NCBI GenBank assembly: GCA_964598695.1
Contig: CAZRDB010000011.1
Coordinates: forward strand, 1-51,578
Direction of reading: 5' to 3'
Length of the DNA: 51,578 nt
Source of the DNA: CAZRDB01 sp964598695
GTDB lineage: Bacteria; Armatimonadota; Zipacnadia; UBA1398
Shown here: positions 24,385-33,254 of the stretch, piece after piece
How the letters are laid out: each line of letters starts with the position of its first letter
Numbering within the stretch: position 1 is the first letter of the stretch
Translations under genes and position numbers: made by a program
Notes under the pieces: generated by a model
Told to the model about the DNA's origin: nothing
The model's database searches: none
Seen by the model: the letters and a program-made list of their open reading frames with translations, nothing else

Positions 24385-26784
24385 GTGTTGGGTCGGACTC
24401 TCGCTTGTGCCGCACTGGGCATGCTCGCCTCGACCGCGGTTGGGGCGCCCTTCGCCATCGTGCGCGAGGGCGTGCCCGCCGCCCGAATCGTGCTCGCCGA
24501 GCAGCCCACGCCCGCCGCCCGGTTCGCCGCCCGCGAGCTGCAGCTCCACATCGGCCGGATCACAGGCGCGACCGTTCCCATCGTCTCCGAGAGTCGTGCC
24601 CGGCGCGGCCCGGACCTCCTCGTCGGCGAGAGCGGTCGGACGCGCGCCCTCGGCCTGCGCTCCGACGAGTTCGAGAGCCAGGAGTACGCGATTCGCTTCG
24701 CCGACGACGCCCTGGTCCTGATCGGATGCGACCGCCCAGCCGACGAGGGCGCCGGCTGCATCGCCCGTGGCGACGGCCGCTTCGGCAGCGGCCTGGAGTT
24801 CGGCGGGACCGGCTGCCTCTCGCTCGCCGATCACGGCTTCCGCGACGAGGCGGGTAGCCTCGAGTGCTGGGTCTACCTCCCCGCAGAGCCACAGCCGGGC
24901 GAGGCAACGATCCTCCGCCTCGACGGTCAGGGCCCCTGGACCTACCACATCCTGCGCCGCTGGCCCGGGACGCGGAGCCTCGGCTACACCACCTACGACG
25001 GCGAGACCGTCCGCGGCATCAGCTCGGCGGAGCTGGCCGAGGGCTGGCACCACGTGTTGGCGACCTACGACGCCGCGGCGGGTCGGGCCGAGTTGTTCGT
25101 CGACGGGGTCTCGCAGGGGACCGCCGAGTACGTCCGGACCACCTGCGCCGGCTCGGCGCTGCAGATCGGCGGGATCCCCGGCCCCGAGGGCGCGACCGAG
25201 CCCGCCGGCAACCCCTTCGTCGGCCGGATCGACGAGGTACGCGTCTCCTCCGCGGTCCGCGCCCCGCGCTTCGACCGGGCGCCCGAGCCCGACGCGGAGA
25301 CCGAGCTGCTGCTCCACTGCGACGAGCCCGGTGGCCCGCCGCTCGACGCCGGGGGCAAGGGCCGGGCCACAACGCCCCTGCCCGGCTGGTACGACGACCG
25401 GGGTACGCTGGACGCCGTCTACGACTTCCTCGAGCGGTTCTGCGGCGTCCGCTGGTACATGCCGACCGACCTCGGGACCACGTACACGGAGAGCAAGAGC
25501 CTCATCGTGGACGGCCGCGACGTGCGCCGCAAGCCCGACATGGCCTACCGGTGGATCACCCCGACGCCGCTGATGCTGCCCACCAAGCACGACCGGATCC
25601 CCCAGGCCGAGACGGACCTGTGGCGCCTGCGGATGCGCCTCGGCGGGGAGCCCTACTGGGTCTGTCACTCGTTCGGCGGCTACCCGCAGCGGTTTGGTGC
25701 CGACCACCCGGACTGGTTCGCGCAGGGCCACGAGGCTGCGAGCCAGCTCTGCTACACCAACGACGACGTGGTCCGGCAGCTCGCGCGGGATGCCCGGGAC
25801 TTCTTCGACGGCAAGGGCCGCCAGCCGGGCGACTCCGCGCTGGGCGAGGTCTTCGGGATCGTCCCCATGGACGACAACCGCTGGTGCGGCTGCCCCCGGT
25901 GCCAAGCCGAGCTGGATGCCGCAGAGGCCGGTAACCCGCAGTTCTCGAACGGCAGGGCCAGCCGCTACGTCTGGGGCTTCGTCAACCGGGTCGCGGCCGA
26001 GGTCCGGACCACACACCCGCACAAGCGCGTGGGAGCGCTCGCCTACTGGGAGTACGCCTACCCCCCCGAGGGGATCGAGCTGGAGCCGAACGTCTCCGTG
26101 CAGATGTGCCTGCACACGCGCAACTGGTGGTGTCCCTCGATGGAGGCGAACGACCGGCGGGTCTTCGATTCCTGGGTGGCCCGAGAGGGGGGCAAGCGCC
26201 CCCTCTACGTGTGGATCTACTACTGCTTCCCCGCGCTCCAGGCGCAGGGGGGCCAATGGAACGCCTTCCCGAGCTACAACGCCGGCCGGACGATCGAGCA
26301 GGCCGAGATGTACCGACGGGCCGGGATCCGTGGCATCTTCTTGGAGCACTCCTCCGAGTTCGGGGAGTCGCACCTGATGGACGTTCCCGACCTGTACCTC
26401 GCGATTCGGCTGGCCGCCGACGCCGGTCTCGACGGCCGGCAGGAGTTCGCGGAGTTCTTCACGCGATTCTACGGCGCCGCCGCCGAGCCCATGGAGGCCG
26501 CCTACCGGCTGATCGAGCAGACCTACTCGAGCCCGGAGAGCTACCCCGCCGAGGTGCGGGAGAGCCCCGCCCACCAGCACCAGACCGAGGAGCTGGCGTG
26601 GCGCTGGCTGGGCGCCGCGGAGCGGCTCGACCGGCTCGAGGCGCTGGTCGCCGAGGCCCGCGACCGAGCGGGGACCGAACTGGAGCGGCGGAGGGTGGCG
26701 TTGTTCGAGCGTGGAATCGTGGAGTACATGCGCGAGGGCAAGCGCGCCTACGAGGCCAAGCAGGCGGCGCCCGCCGCTCTGTGA
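24385..26784 (+). CDS. Secreted DUF4838 protein with an inserted LamG domain
   Basis: 799 residues with a signal peptide (about 1-21, ending TAVGA). Residues 22-115 form an alpha-glucuronidase-like N-terminal domain (FAARELQLHIGRITGATVP). A LamG domain follows (about 118-315: SLECWVYLPAEPQPG, GWHHVLATYDAAAGRAELFV, FVGRIDEVRVSS). The DUF4838 core then resumes with YDDRGTLDAVYDFLERFCGV and RWYMPTDLG, CGCPRCQAELDAAE, YAYPPEGIELEPNVSVQMC and GIFLEHSSEFGES. DUF4838 proteins are seen with carbohydrate-active enzymes and resemble (alpha/beta)8 glycosidases, so a secreted glycan-active role is likely, though unproven. GTG at 24385 follows AGGAGG at 7 bases. It is divergent from the HAD gene. Confidence 0.87.
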   Translation: MLGRTLACAALGMLASTAVGAPFAIVREGVPAARIVLAEQPTPAARFAARELQLHIGRITGATVPIVSESRARRGPDLLVGESGRTRALGLRSDEFESQEYAIRFADDALVLIGCDRPADEGAGCIARGDGRFGSGLEFGGTGCLSLADHGFRDEAGSLECWVYLPAEPQPGEATILRLDGQGPWTYHILRRWPGTRSLGYTTYDGETVRGISSAELAEGWHHVLATYDAAAGRAELFVDGVSQGTAEYVRTTCAGSALQIGGIPGPEGATEPAGNPFVGRIDEVRVSSAVRAPRFDRAPEPDAETELLLHCDEPGGPPLDAGGKGRATTPLPGWYDDRGTLDAVYDFLERFCGVRWYMPTDLGTTYTESKSLIVDGRDVRRKPDMAYRWITPTPLMLPTKHDRIPQAETDLWRLRMRLGGEPYWVCHSFGGYPQRFGADHPDWFAQGHEAASQLCYTNDDVVRQLARDARDFFDGKGRQPGDSALGEVFGIVPMDDNRWCGCPRCQAELDAAEAGNPQFSNGRASRYVWGFVNRVAAEVRTTHPHKRVGALAYWEYAYPPEGIELEPNVSVQMCLHTRNWWCPSMEANDRRVFDSWVAREGGKRPLYVWIYYCFPALQAQGGQWNAFPSYNAGRTIEQAEMYRRAGIRGIFLEHSSEFGESHLMDVPDLYLAIRLAADAGLDGRQEFAEFFTRFYGAAAEPMEAAYRLIEQTYSSPESYPAEVRESPAHQHQTEELAWRWLGAAERLDRLEALVAEARDRAGTELERRRVALFERGIVEYMREGKRAYEAKQAAPAAL

Positions 26785-26875
26785 GGGGCCGCGAGGCCGC
26801 TCCGTGCCGCCCCGGCTCCCCGGCGAAACGTCCGGCGTCGGCGGGAGCACTTCCTTCGGGCGTCGGCGCCAGGGG

Positions 26876-26881
26876 TATAAT
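26876..26881 (+). promoter_or_regulatory. Consensus -10 box (TATAAT) upstream of pilB
   Basis: A perfect TATAAT occurs about 100 bases before pilB in a sequence that otherwise almost lacks such words. No good -35 is seen at 16-18 bases, so the promoter may depend on an activator. It is the likely start of the pilB-pilT-pilC-pilD run. Confidence 0.5.
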
Positions 26882-26984
26882 GGCGTAGCGCAGGAGATTC
26901 ACCTCGGGAGGCGAACCTGTCACCGGGGACCTCGTGTCCGTCCCCAATGCGTGTACGCCGGCATCGAGTAGTTGGAGGTAGATG

Positions 26985-28748
26985 ATGGCCAGCCCGCCAC
27001 GGCAGAAGCGGTCGTTCAACCAACTCCTGATCGCGAAGGGTGTTGTCACGGAGGAGAAGCTCCGCGAGGCGCTCTCCGCGGAAGGCGCCGCCGGCAAGAG
27101 GGTGGAGGAAGTCCTGGTCGACATGGGGCTCGCCAACCCGGTCGAGGTCTTCCGCACCAAGGCGGAGTACCTGGAGATGCCCTTCGCCGACCTCGAGAAG
27201 ACCGAGATCGACGACGAGGTCGTCAACCTGATCCCCCTCGACGTGCTCGAGCGCTTGAACGTGATGCCGATCGCTCGCACGTCGGACGGCGAGGGCCTGG
27301 TCGTCGTCTTCCCCGACCCGGCCGACATCCTCGTGGTCGATGAGGTCAAGCAGGCCGCCAAGGTCAACGTCGAGACCTGCCAGGGCGTGCCGAAGCAGAT
27401 CGAGGCCGCCCGCATGCGGACCTACGGCGCCCGCGACGCGGCCGAGACCGATCGGGCCGTCGCGGAGCTGAGCACCCAGCGCTTGACCGACTCGCACGTC
27501 GCCCGCGCCGGCATGGAGGTCGACGTCGCCGGCAAGCTCGGCGACTCCGACGACGCCATCGCGCAGTCGAAGCCGATCGTGCGCCTCGTCAACGGCATGT
27601 TGCGCGAGGCGATCCGCAAGGGCGCCTCCGACGTTCACATCGAGCCCCAGCGCGACGGCGTGCGGATCCGCTACCGCATCGACGGCGACCTCGAAGAGGC
27701 CATGCCGCTGCTGCCCAAGCACGTACACGCGCCGCTGATCTCCCGTATGAAGATCCTCGCCGACATGGACATCGCCGAGCGCCGCACCCCCCAGGACGGC
27801 CGCGTCGCGGTGCGGATGGAAGGCAAGATGTTCGACCTCCGCGTCTCGACGATCCCGTGTATCAACGGCGAGAAGTGCGTCTTCCGAATCCTGAACCAGA
27901 GCGACATCTTCATCGGCCTCGAGCGCCTGGGCTTCTTCCCCGACAACCTCGCCCGCCTCGAGCTGCTGATCCGGCAGCCGAACGGCATCCTGCTCTCGAC
28001 GGGACCGACGGGCCACGGCAAGACGACGACCCAGTACTCCATCCTGCAGAAGATCTCGACGATCGACCGGAACGTCATGACGATCGAGGAGCCGGTCGAG
28101 TACCAGCTCCCCGGCATCAACCAGGTGGCCGTGAACCGCAAAGCCGGCCTCACGTTCGCCACGGCGCTTCGCAGCTTCCTCCGCCAGGACCCCGACATCA
28201 TGATGGTCGGAGAGATCCGAGACATGGAGACCGCGGAGATCGCCATCGAGGCCTCGCTGACGGGTCACTTGGTGCTCTCGACGCTGCACACCAACAACGC
28301 GCCGACCGCCGTCACCCGACTCACCGACATGGGCGTCGAGCCCTTCCTCATCTCGGCCTCGGTCATCGGTGTGCTCGCCCAGCGTCTCACGAAGCGGGTC
28401 TGCACCAACTGCCGCGAGGAGTACATGCCCGACCGCGACGTGCTGCTCGGCTTCGGCTACGACCCCGACGCCCCGCTCGACCCGGGCCAGAAGTTCTACC
28501 GCGGCGTGGGCTGCGACATCTGCCGCCGCACCGGGTACAAGGGCCGCCTCGGGGTCTTCGAGCTGATGGAGATCAACGGCGAGATCCGCGAGCAGATCGT
28601 CCGACGCGCCCCGCTCGCCGACATCGAGGCCGCCGCGCGCGCCAACGGCATGCGCACGCTGCGCGAGGACGCATTCGCCAAGGTTCTGAACGGCTCGACC
28701 AACCTGGAGGAGATCATCCGCAAGGTCATGACGGCCGGCTGGGACTAG
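26985..28748 (+). CDS. pilB: Type IV pilus assembly ATPase PilB (GspE family)
   Basis: About 587 residues. The N-terminal MshEN/T2SSE_N-type domain (about 1-150) includes NQLLIAKGVVTEEKLREAL. The hexameric ATPase core includes SDVHIEPQRDGVRIRYRIDG, Walker A GPTGHGKTT (residues about 340-348), the Asp box TIEEPVEYQLPGINQ, Walker B DPDIMMVGEIRD and the His box LSTLHTNN. A zinc-binding four-Cys set (CTNC at about 473, CDIC at about 509) marks PilB/GspE rather than PilT. The Walker A loop carries His in place of the usual Ser. The protein powers pilus extension. ATG at 26985 is preferred over 26982 because of the distance to GGAGG. Confidence 0.95.
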   Translation: MASPPRQKRSFNQLLIAKGVVTEEKLREALSAEGAAGKRVEEVLVDMGLANPVEVFRTKAEYLEMPFADLEKTEIDDEVVNLIPLDVLERLNVMPIARTSDGEGLVVVFPDPADILVVDEVKQAAKVNVETCQGVPKQIEAARMRTYGARDAAETDRAVAELSTQRLTDSHVARAGMEVDVAGKLGDSDDAIAQSKPIVRLVNGMLREAIRKGASDVHIEPQRDGVRIRYRIDGDLEEAMPLLPKHVHAPLISRMKILADMDIAERRTPQDGRVAVRMEGKMFDLRVSTIPCINGEKCVFRILNQSDIFIGLERLGFFPDNLARLELLIRQPNGILLSTGPTGHGKTTTQYSILQKISTIDRNVMTIEEPVEYQLPGINQVAVNRKAGLTFATALRSFLRQDPDIMMVGEIRDMETAEIAIEASLTGHLVLSTLHTNNAPTAVTRLTDMGVEPFLISASVIGVLAQRLTKRVCTNCREEYMPDRDVLLGFGYDPDAPLDPGQKFYRGVGCDICRRTGYKGRLGVFELMEINGEIREQIVRRAPLADIEAAARANGMRTLREDAFAKVLNGSTNLEEIIRKVMTAGWD

Positions 28749-28793
28749 TCCCGGTCCGCGGAGCCCCCTCCGGGCGCTCGACCGATCCGTTGG

Positions 28794-28820
28794 CTCGGCG
28801 CCGGCACGCCCGGCGCCGAG
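28794..28820 (+). terminator. Perfect 11-bp hairpin between pilB and pilT
   Basis: CTCGGCGCCGG pairs with CCGGCGCCGAG around a 5-base loop, 45 bases after pilB. Without a U tract it may be a processing or partial termination site within the operon rather than a full terminator. Confidence 0.5.
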
Positions 28821-28878
28821 AGTCATGCCGGGCACATCGGCCCTGGCGCCGTCCGTCTGTTCAGGGGAGGTTTGCTTG

Positions 28879-30054
28879 ATGAGTGCTCCACAGCCGCCGG
28901 GCCAGGGCGGTCAGGTCCCCCCGCGGCCGCCTGCCGGCGCCGCGCGCCCGGTGAGTCGTCCCCGTCCCCTCGCGGGCGTCCACATCGACGAGCTGCTCGA
29001 TTTCGTCGTCGACAAGAACGCCTCCGACCTTCACATCTGCGTCGATATCCCGCCGGTGGTCCGCATCGACGGCGAGATGCGCAAGATGAACTACGAGCCG
29101 TTCACGAACCGCACCGCGCAGGAGATGCTGTACAACATCCTGCATGACGAGCAGATCCAGCGGTTCGAGGAGTTCCTCGAGCTGGACTTCTCCTACCAGC
29201 TCCAAAAGAAGGCCCGCTTCCGCGTCAACTTCTACAAGGACCGGGGCAACATCGCCTCGGCCTTCCGGCAGATCCCCCAGAAGATCCCCACGATCGACGG
29301 CCTCGGCCTGCCGCCCATCCTGAAGGAACTCGCCCGCAAGCCTCGCGGCCTCATCCTCGTGACGGGACCGACCGGCAGCGGCAAGTCGACCAGCCTCGCG
29401 GCCGTCATCGACCTGATCAACGACGAGTTCTCGAAGCACATCCTCACCATCGAGGACCCGATCGAGTACCTCCACCAGCACAAGCGCTCGGTCATCAACC
29501 AGCGCGAGCTGGGCCAGGACACCCTCGCCTTCCAGAACGCGCTGCGCGCCTCGCTCCGCGAGGACCCGGACGTGATCCTGGTCGGTGAGATGCGCGACCA
29601 CGAGACGATGGCCCTGGCGATCACCGCGGCCGAGACGGGCCACCTCGTGCTCTCGACCCTGCACACCAACACGGCGGCCGACTCGGTCGACCGCGTCATC
29701 GACGTCTTCCCGCCCGGCCAGCAGGAGCAGGTCCGCGTCCAGCTCTCGAACAACCTGGTCGCGATCGTCTCCCAGCAGCTGATCCAGCGCGCGAACCAGC
29801 CGGGCCGCGTCTGCGCGATGGAGGTCTGCATCGCCAACGCCGCCATCCGCAACCTGATCCGTGAGGCCAAGGCGCACCAGGTAACATCGATCATCCAGAC
29901 TCACACGAGTATTGGAATGCAGACGATGGACCAGGCGCTGAAGGATCTCTACCAGCGTGGGCTCATCACCTACGAGGACGCGATGGAGCGCTGCGTCAAC
30001 CCGCAGGAACTCCAGAAGATGCTCATGGTGGATGAGGGCCTGCCGGGCCGGTAG
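28879..30054 (+). CDS. pilT: Pilus retraction ATPase PilT
   Basis: 391 residues. After a Pro-rich lead (about 1-32) comes the PAS-like N-terminal domain (NASDLHICVDIPPVVRIDGE) and the ATPase core with Walker A GPTGSGKST, Asp box TIEDPIEYLHQHKRSVINQ, Walker B DPDVILVGEMRD and His box LSTLHTNTAADSVDRVIDVF. The motif AAIRNLIREAKAHQV is the diagnostic PilT retraction motif. There is no zinc-binding insert. Together with pilB this shows a true retractable type IV pilus rather than only a secretion system. ATG at 28879 follows GGGGAGG. Confidence 0.96.
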   Translation: MSAPQPPGQGGQVPPRPPAGAARPVSRPRPLAGVHIDELLDFVVDKNASDLHICVDIPPVVRIDGEMRKMNYEPFTNRTAQEMLYNILHDEQIQRFEEFLELDFSYQLQKKARFRVNFYKDRGNIASAFRQIPQKIPTIDGLGLPPILKELARKPRGLILVTGPTGSGKSTSLAAVIDLINDEFSKHILTIEDPIEYLHQHKRSVINQRELGQDTLAFQNALRASLREDPDVILVGEMRDHETMALAITAAETGHLVLSTLHTNTAADSVDRVIDVFPPGQQEQVRVQLSNNLVAIVSQQLIQRANQPGRVCAMEVCIANAAIRNLIREAKAHQVTSIIQTHTSIGMQTMDQALKDLYQRGLITYEDAMERCVNPQELQKMLMVDEGLPGR

Positions 30055-30082
30055 ATCCCGTGCGCGGAGGGAGTGTGTCGGG

Positions 30083-31336
30083 ATGCCGAGTTTCGCATTC
30101 GTCGTCAAGGAGGCCGGCGGGAAGGAGATCCACTCCTCCACCGAGGCCAAGAACGAGGAGAGTCTCCGGCGGGACCTCCAGTCGAAGGGCTACGTCGTCG
30201 TCTCGATCGCCCGGACCAAGGCGGTCGGCCCCAAGAAGGCCAAGATCCGCATGTGGAAGCGGGTCAAGCTGACCGACCTCTCCCAGTGGTGTCGGCAGTT
30301 CGCGACGATGATCAACGCCGGCGTCTCCCTCATCCGCTGCCTGACGGTTCTGCAGGAGCAGACGACCAACCCCAACCTCCGCATCATGACCGGTGACATC
30401 CGGGACGAGGTCGAAGCCGGAAACTCGCTCTCCGGCGCGATGCAGAAGTACGCCCGCACCTTCTCGAACCTGGCCGTCGGTCTCGTCCGCGCCGGCGAGG
30501 TTGGCGGCGTGCTCGACGAGTCGCTCCAGCGGCTCGCCGGCTTCCTCGAGAAGGACGTCGAACTCCGCCGCAAGATCAAGTCGGCCATGACCTATCCCAC
30601 CCTGGTCATGATCTTCGCCTGCGGCATCGTCGGCTTCCTCGTCACCTTCATCCTCCCGAAGTTCATGGCGATGTATGAGGAGCTGGGAATCAGCGCCGAC
30701 AAGATGCCGGCCATGACCCGCCTGCTCCGCGACATAGCCTACTGGATGCGCGACAACATCCTGGTCGTGTTCATCATCATCATCGCGGTGATCTTCGCGA
30801 ACAAGATGATCGGCCGCACCAAGGTCGGCCGACGCTACCTCGACCTGATCAAGCTCAAGACCCCCGTCTTCGGCAAGCTGTGGCACAAGGTCGCCCTCGC
30901 CCGCTTCGCCTCGACGCTCTCCACGCTGCTCCAGAGCGGCGTCCCCATCCTGCAGGCGATGGAGACGGTGGCCGGCACCGTCGGCAACGCGATCATCGCC
31001 GACGCCCTGCTCGACGCCCGCGCCTCCATCCGCGAGGGCGAGGAGATCGGGCGGCCGCTGCGCGACTCGGGCTGGTTCCCCCCGATGGTCGTCCAGATGA
31101 TCGCCATCGGCGAGGAGACCGGCTCTCTCGACTCGATGCTCATGAAGGTCTCCGAGTTCTACGAGTCGGAAGTCGATATGGCGCTGTCGCAGCTCACGGC
31201 CGCCCTGGAGCCGATGCTCATCGTCTTCCTGGGCGTCATCGTCGGCTTCATCGTCATCTCGATGTTCCTGCCGCTGGTCTCGCTGATCTCCGAGCTGTCC
31301 GGCTCGGGCGAGGAGGAGGGAGGCGGCGACGAGTAG
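30083..31336 (+). CDS. pilC: Type IV pilus inner-membrane platform protein PilC (GspF family)
   Basis: 417 residues, close to the usual size of about 405. Two tandem GspF domains (about 68-190 and 275-395) include QFATMINAGVSLIRCLTVLQ and its counterpart FASTLSTLLQSGVPILQAME. TM helices lie at about 170-195, 225-245 and 375-405. The N-terminal cytoplasmic part begins PSFAFVVKEAGGKE. PilC couples the ATPases PilB and PilT to pilin addition and removal. It lies 28 bases after pilT. Confidence 0.96.
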   Translation: MPSFAFVVKEAGGKEIHSSTEAKNEESLRRDLQSKGYVVVSIARTKAVGPKKAKIRMWKRVKLTDLSQWCRQFATMINAGVSLIRCLTVLQEQTTNPNLRIMTGDIRDEVEAGNSLSGAMQKYARTFSNLAVGLVRAGEVGGVLDESLQRLAGFLEKDVELRRKIKSAMTYPTLVMIFACGIVGFLVTFILPKFMAMYEELGISADKMPAMTRLLRDIAYWMRDNILVVFIIIIAVIFANKMIGRTKVGRRYLDLIKLKTPVFGKLWHKVALARFASTLSTLLQSGVPILQAMETVAGTVGNAIIADALLDARASIREGEEIGRPLRDSGWFPPMVVQMIAIGEETGSLDSMLMKVSEFYESEVDMALSQLTAALEPMLIVFLGVIVGFIVISMFLPLVSLISELSGSGEEEGGGDE

Positions 31337-31371
31337 GCTCTAGCCGCCGCCCGACCGATGTGAGAGAATCC

Positions 31372-31404
31372 GTCCGCCCCTTGCGCTCGGTGCGAGGGGC
31401 GGAC
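31372..31404 (+). terminator. 10-bp hairpin between pilC and the prepilin peptidase gene
   Basis: GTCCGCCCCT (31372-31381) pairs with AGGGGCGGAC (31395-31404). It lies 35 bases after pilC and may reduce read-through into the peptidase gene. Confidence 0.5.
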
Positions 31405-31449
31405 CTGTTCCAGGGCTGCGCCGGAACGCGCGGCGCGCGGGAGGACTTC

Positions 31450-32322
31450 GTGCCGGAAGCGCTCCGGGTGATCTTCACGGTCTGGTTCGGGGCTCTCGGC
31501 CTGGCGGTCGGGAGCTTCCTGAACGTCTGCATCTACCGCCTGCCGCGCGGGCTGGCCGTCACCGGCCGCTCCCACTGCCCCAACTGCGGCGCCACGCTGC
31601 GGATCCTCGACCTGGTCCCCCTGTTCTCGCAGCTCTGCCTCCGCAGCCGGTGCCGCCACTGCTGGACCCCCTTCTCCTGGCGCTACTTCACCATCGAGGC
31701 GCTCGTCGGCGCTCTGTACGCCTGGCTGTTCGCCTACGCCGGGCGCCACGGCGCCGTCGACTGGGTCTGGCTCGGCACCCTCGTGGTCGCCGTTCCGTGC
31801 CTGATCGCCGTGATCGTCGTCGACCTCGAGACCTACACCATCCCCGACGGCATCCTGATCGCGCTGCTCGTGGCCGGTGTCGGGGCCGAGGCCGCGCGCT
31901 GGGCTCTCCAGCCCGGCTACGCGCCCCGATTCGCGCCCGCCGGCATCCCGATCCCGAACTCCCTGGCCGGCGCCGCGCTCGGCTTCGGCGGACTGTGGCT
32001 GCTCGGCTGGCTCTTCGCCCGCGTGCTGGGCGAGGAGGCGATGGGCTTCGGCGACATCAAGTTCCTCGGCGCGGCCGGGGCGCTGCTCGGGCCCGAGTGG
32101 CTCCTGCTGTGGTTCTTCATCGTCGCGGTCGCCCTCGGCGCCCTGGTGGGACTGGCCGCCGTCGCGGTTCGCCGTCTGGGCCGAATCGGCGATTCGGAGC
32201 ACCGGGTGGCCCGAACGCGGCTGCCGTTCGGACCGTTCCTTGCCGTGGCGCTCGGGCTCGCGCTGCTCTGGCCGGAGGAGCTGGCGTGGACCTTCGCCGC
32301 CCTGTACGGCTTCGCGGCCTAG
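31450..32322 (+). CDS. pilD: Prepilin peptidase/N-methyltransferase (PilD/GspO family)
   Basis: 290 residues. The N-terminal half contains GSFLNVCIYRLPRG and the zinc-binding two-pair Cys set (CPNCGATLRI, then CLRSRCRHC), present in bifunctional enzymes that also N-methylate the new N-terminus. The aspartyl protease sites are in VVDLETYTIPDG and GFGDIKFLGA. About eight TM helices. It cleaves after the Gly of the prepilins encoded immediately downstream. The GTG start at 31450 is preceded by GGGAGG at 6 bases; the long upstream in-frame extension has no ribosome site. Confidence 0.93.
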   Translation: MPEALRVIFTVWFGALGLAVGSFLNVCIYRLPRGLAVTGRSHCPNCGATLRILDLVPLFSQLCLRSRCRHCWTPFSWRYFTIEALVGALYAWLFAYAGRHGAVDWVWLGTLVVAVPCLIAVIVVDLETYTIPDGILIALLVAGVGAEAARWALQPGYAPRFAPAGIPIPNSLAGAALGFGGLWLLGWLFARVLGEEAMGFGDIKFLGAAGALLGPEWLLLWFFIVAVALGALVGLAAVAVRRLGRIGDSEHRVARTRLPFGPFLAVALGLALLWPEELAWTFAALYGFAA

Positions 32323-32404
32323 CGCCCCGGGCCACGGCGATCGGCAGGTTTAGGCGCGTTCCGCGCACGGGTAAGTAGGCAATGGAGGCCCGCCGCGGGC
32401 TGAT

Positions 32405-32466
32405 CCGGCACGTGCTGCCGGGTTGCCGGACGCAGGCGGCGAGGTACGTTGGGCCGGACGCCGGCC
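32405..32466 (+). promoter_or_regulatory. Hairpin-rich leader before the first pseudopilin gene
   Basis: CCGGCA/TGCCGG (32405-32421) and GGCCGG/CCGGCC (32452-32466) form short stems. The second ends only 4 bases before the AGGAGG ribosome site of the pilin gene, so it could affect translation or RNA stability. I see no clear -10/-35 pair. Confidence 0.3.
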
Positions 32467-32484
32467 CTCCAGGAGGGGTCTCAG

Positions 32485-33201
32485 ATGCAGAGCAGGAACA
32501 GAGGTTTCACGCTCATTGAGCTGCTTGTCGTCATCGCGATCATCGCGGTGCTGGCGGGGATTCTCTTCCCGGTGTTCATGATGGTGAGAGCGAAGGCCCG
32601 CATCGCGCACGATACGGCGACCCTCCACCAGATCGGCGCCAACCTGGCCCAGTACATGCTCGACAACGCCAACCACGCGCCGCCCTTCCTGTACGGGCCG
32701 AAGCCCCTCCCGGCGACGGGCGACTACTGCCCGATCAACCCGACGGCGTCGTTCCTGTCGTCCAACGACCTGCAGGCGAAGCGCAACGCGGCGCGCAAGT
32801 GCAGCTTCCAGGACGACGGCTACGGCCACACCCTGTACAACTTCCGGGGGCTCGACGCCAACGGCTGGGCGACCGACTACTACACCGGCGTGATCCAGAA
32901 CAGCGTCTGGCCCGCTCCGGGCGCCGCGGCGTGGCAGTCCTCGGCCGCGGGGATCCAGAAGTTCACGGACTTCCCGATTCTGCTCAACAAGTCGCGGCCG
33001 GCGTTCACCATCGTCACGTGGGCGCCGTACCACCGCAAGGACGCGAGCGACGGGGATCCGCCCTACGACAACGGCACGATCATCATCCTGCGCGTCGATG
33101 GCAGCGTGAAGGTCTACGCCAACGAGTCCGGCAATCGCTGGAGCGCGCCGAACAGCTCGGCCGGCAACCTGACGCCCTTCCAGTACCAGTCGGAACGGTA
33201 G
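32485..33201 (+). CDS. Type IV pilin-like protein (GspG/major-pilin-type N-terminus)
   Basis: 238 residues. A short basic leader (MQSRNRG) precedes a class III prepilin signal FTLIELLVVIAIIAVLAGIL with Glu at mature position 5, cleaved by PilD after Gly7. The C-terminal part ends with a GSVKVYANESG stretch resembling the DG motif of Planctomycetes/Armatimonadota-type pilins. It has the strongest ribosome site of the pilin genes (AGGAGG at 8 bases) and comes first in the block. It may therefore be the main subunit of the locus, although a separate major pilin could lie elsewhere. Confidence 0.9.
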   Translation: MQSRNRGFTLIELLVVIAIIAVLAGILFPVFMMVRAKARIAHDTATLHQIGANLAQYMLDNANHAPPFLYGPKPLPATGDYCPINPTASFLSSNDLQAKRNAARKCSFQDDGYGHTLYNFRGLDANGWATDYYTGVIQNSVWPAPGAAAWQSSAAGIQKFTDFPILLNKSRPAFTIVTWAPYHRKDASDGDPPYDNGTIIILRVDGSVKVYANESGNRWSAPNSSAGNLTPFQYQSER

Positions 33202-33254
33202 GCGCCGCGCCTCGGTCTCGTGCCTTCGGGATGGCTTGAGGAAGGTGAACCGCG

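Noticed and set aside
23477..24415. Longer form of the HAD phosphatase starting at 24415
   Set aside because: The added 51 residues precede the extended -10 promoter and ribosome site and do not resemble the family.
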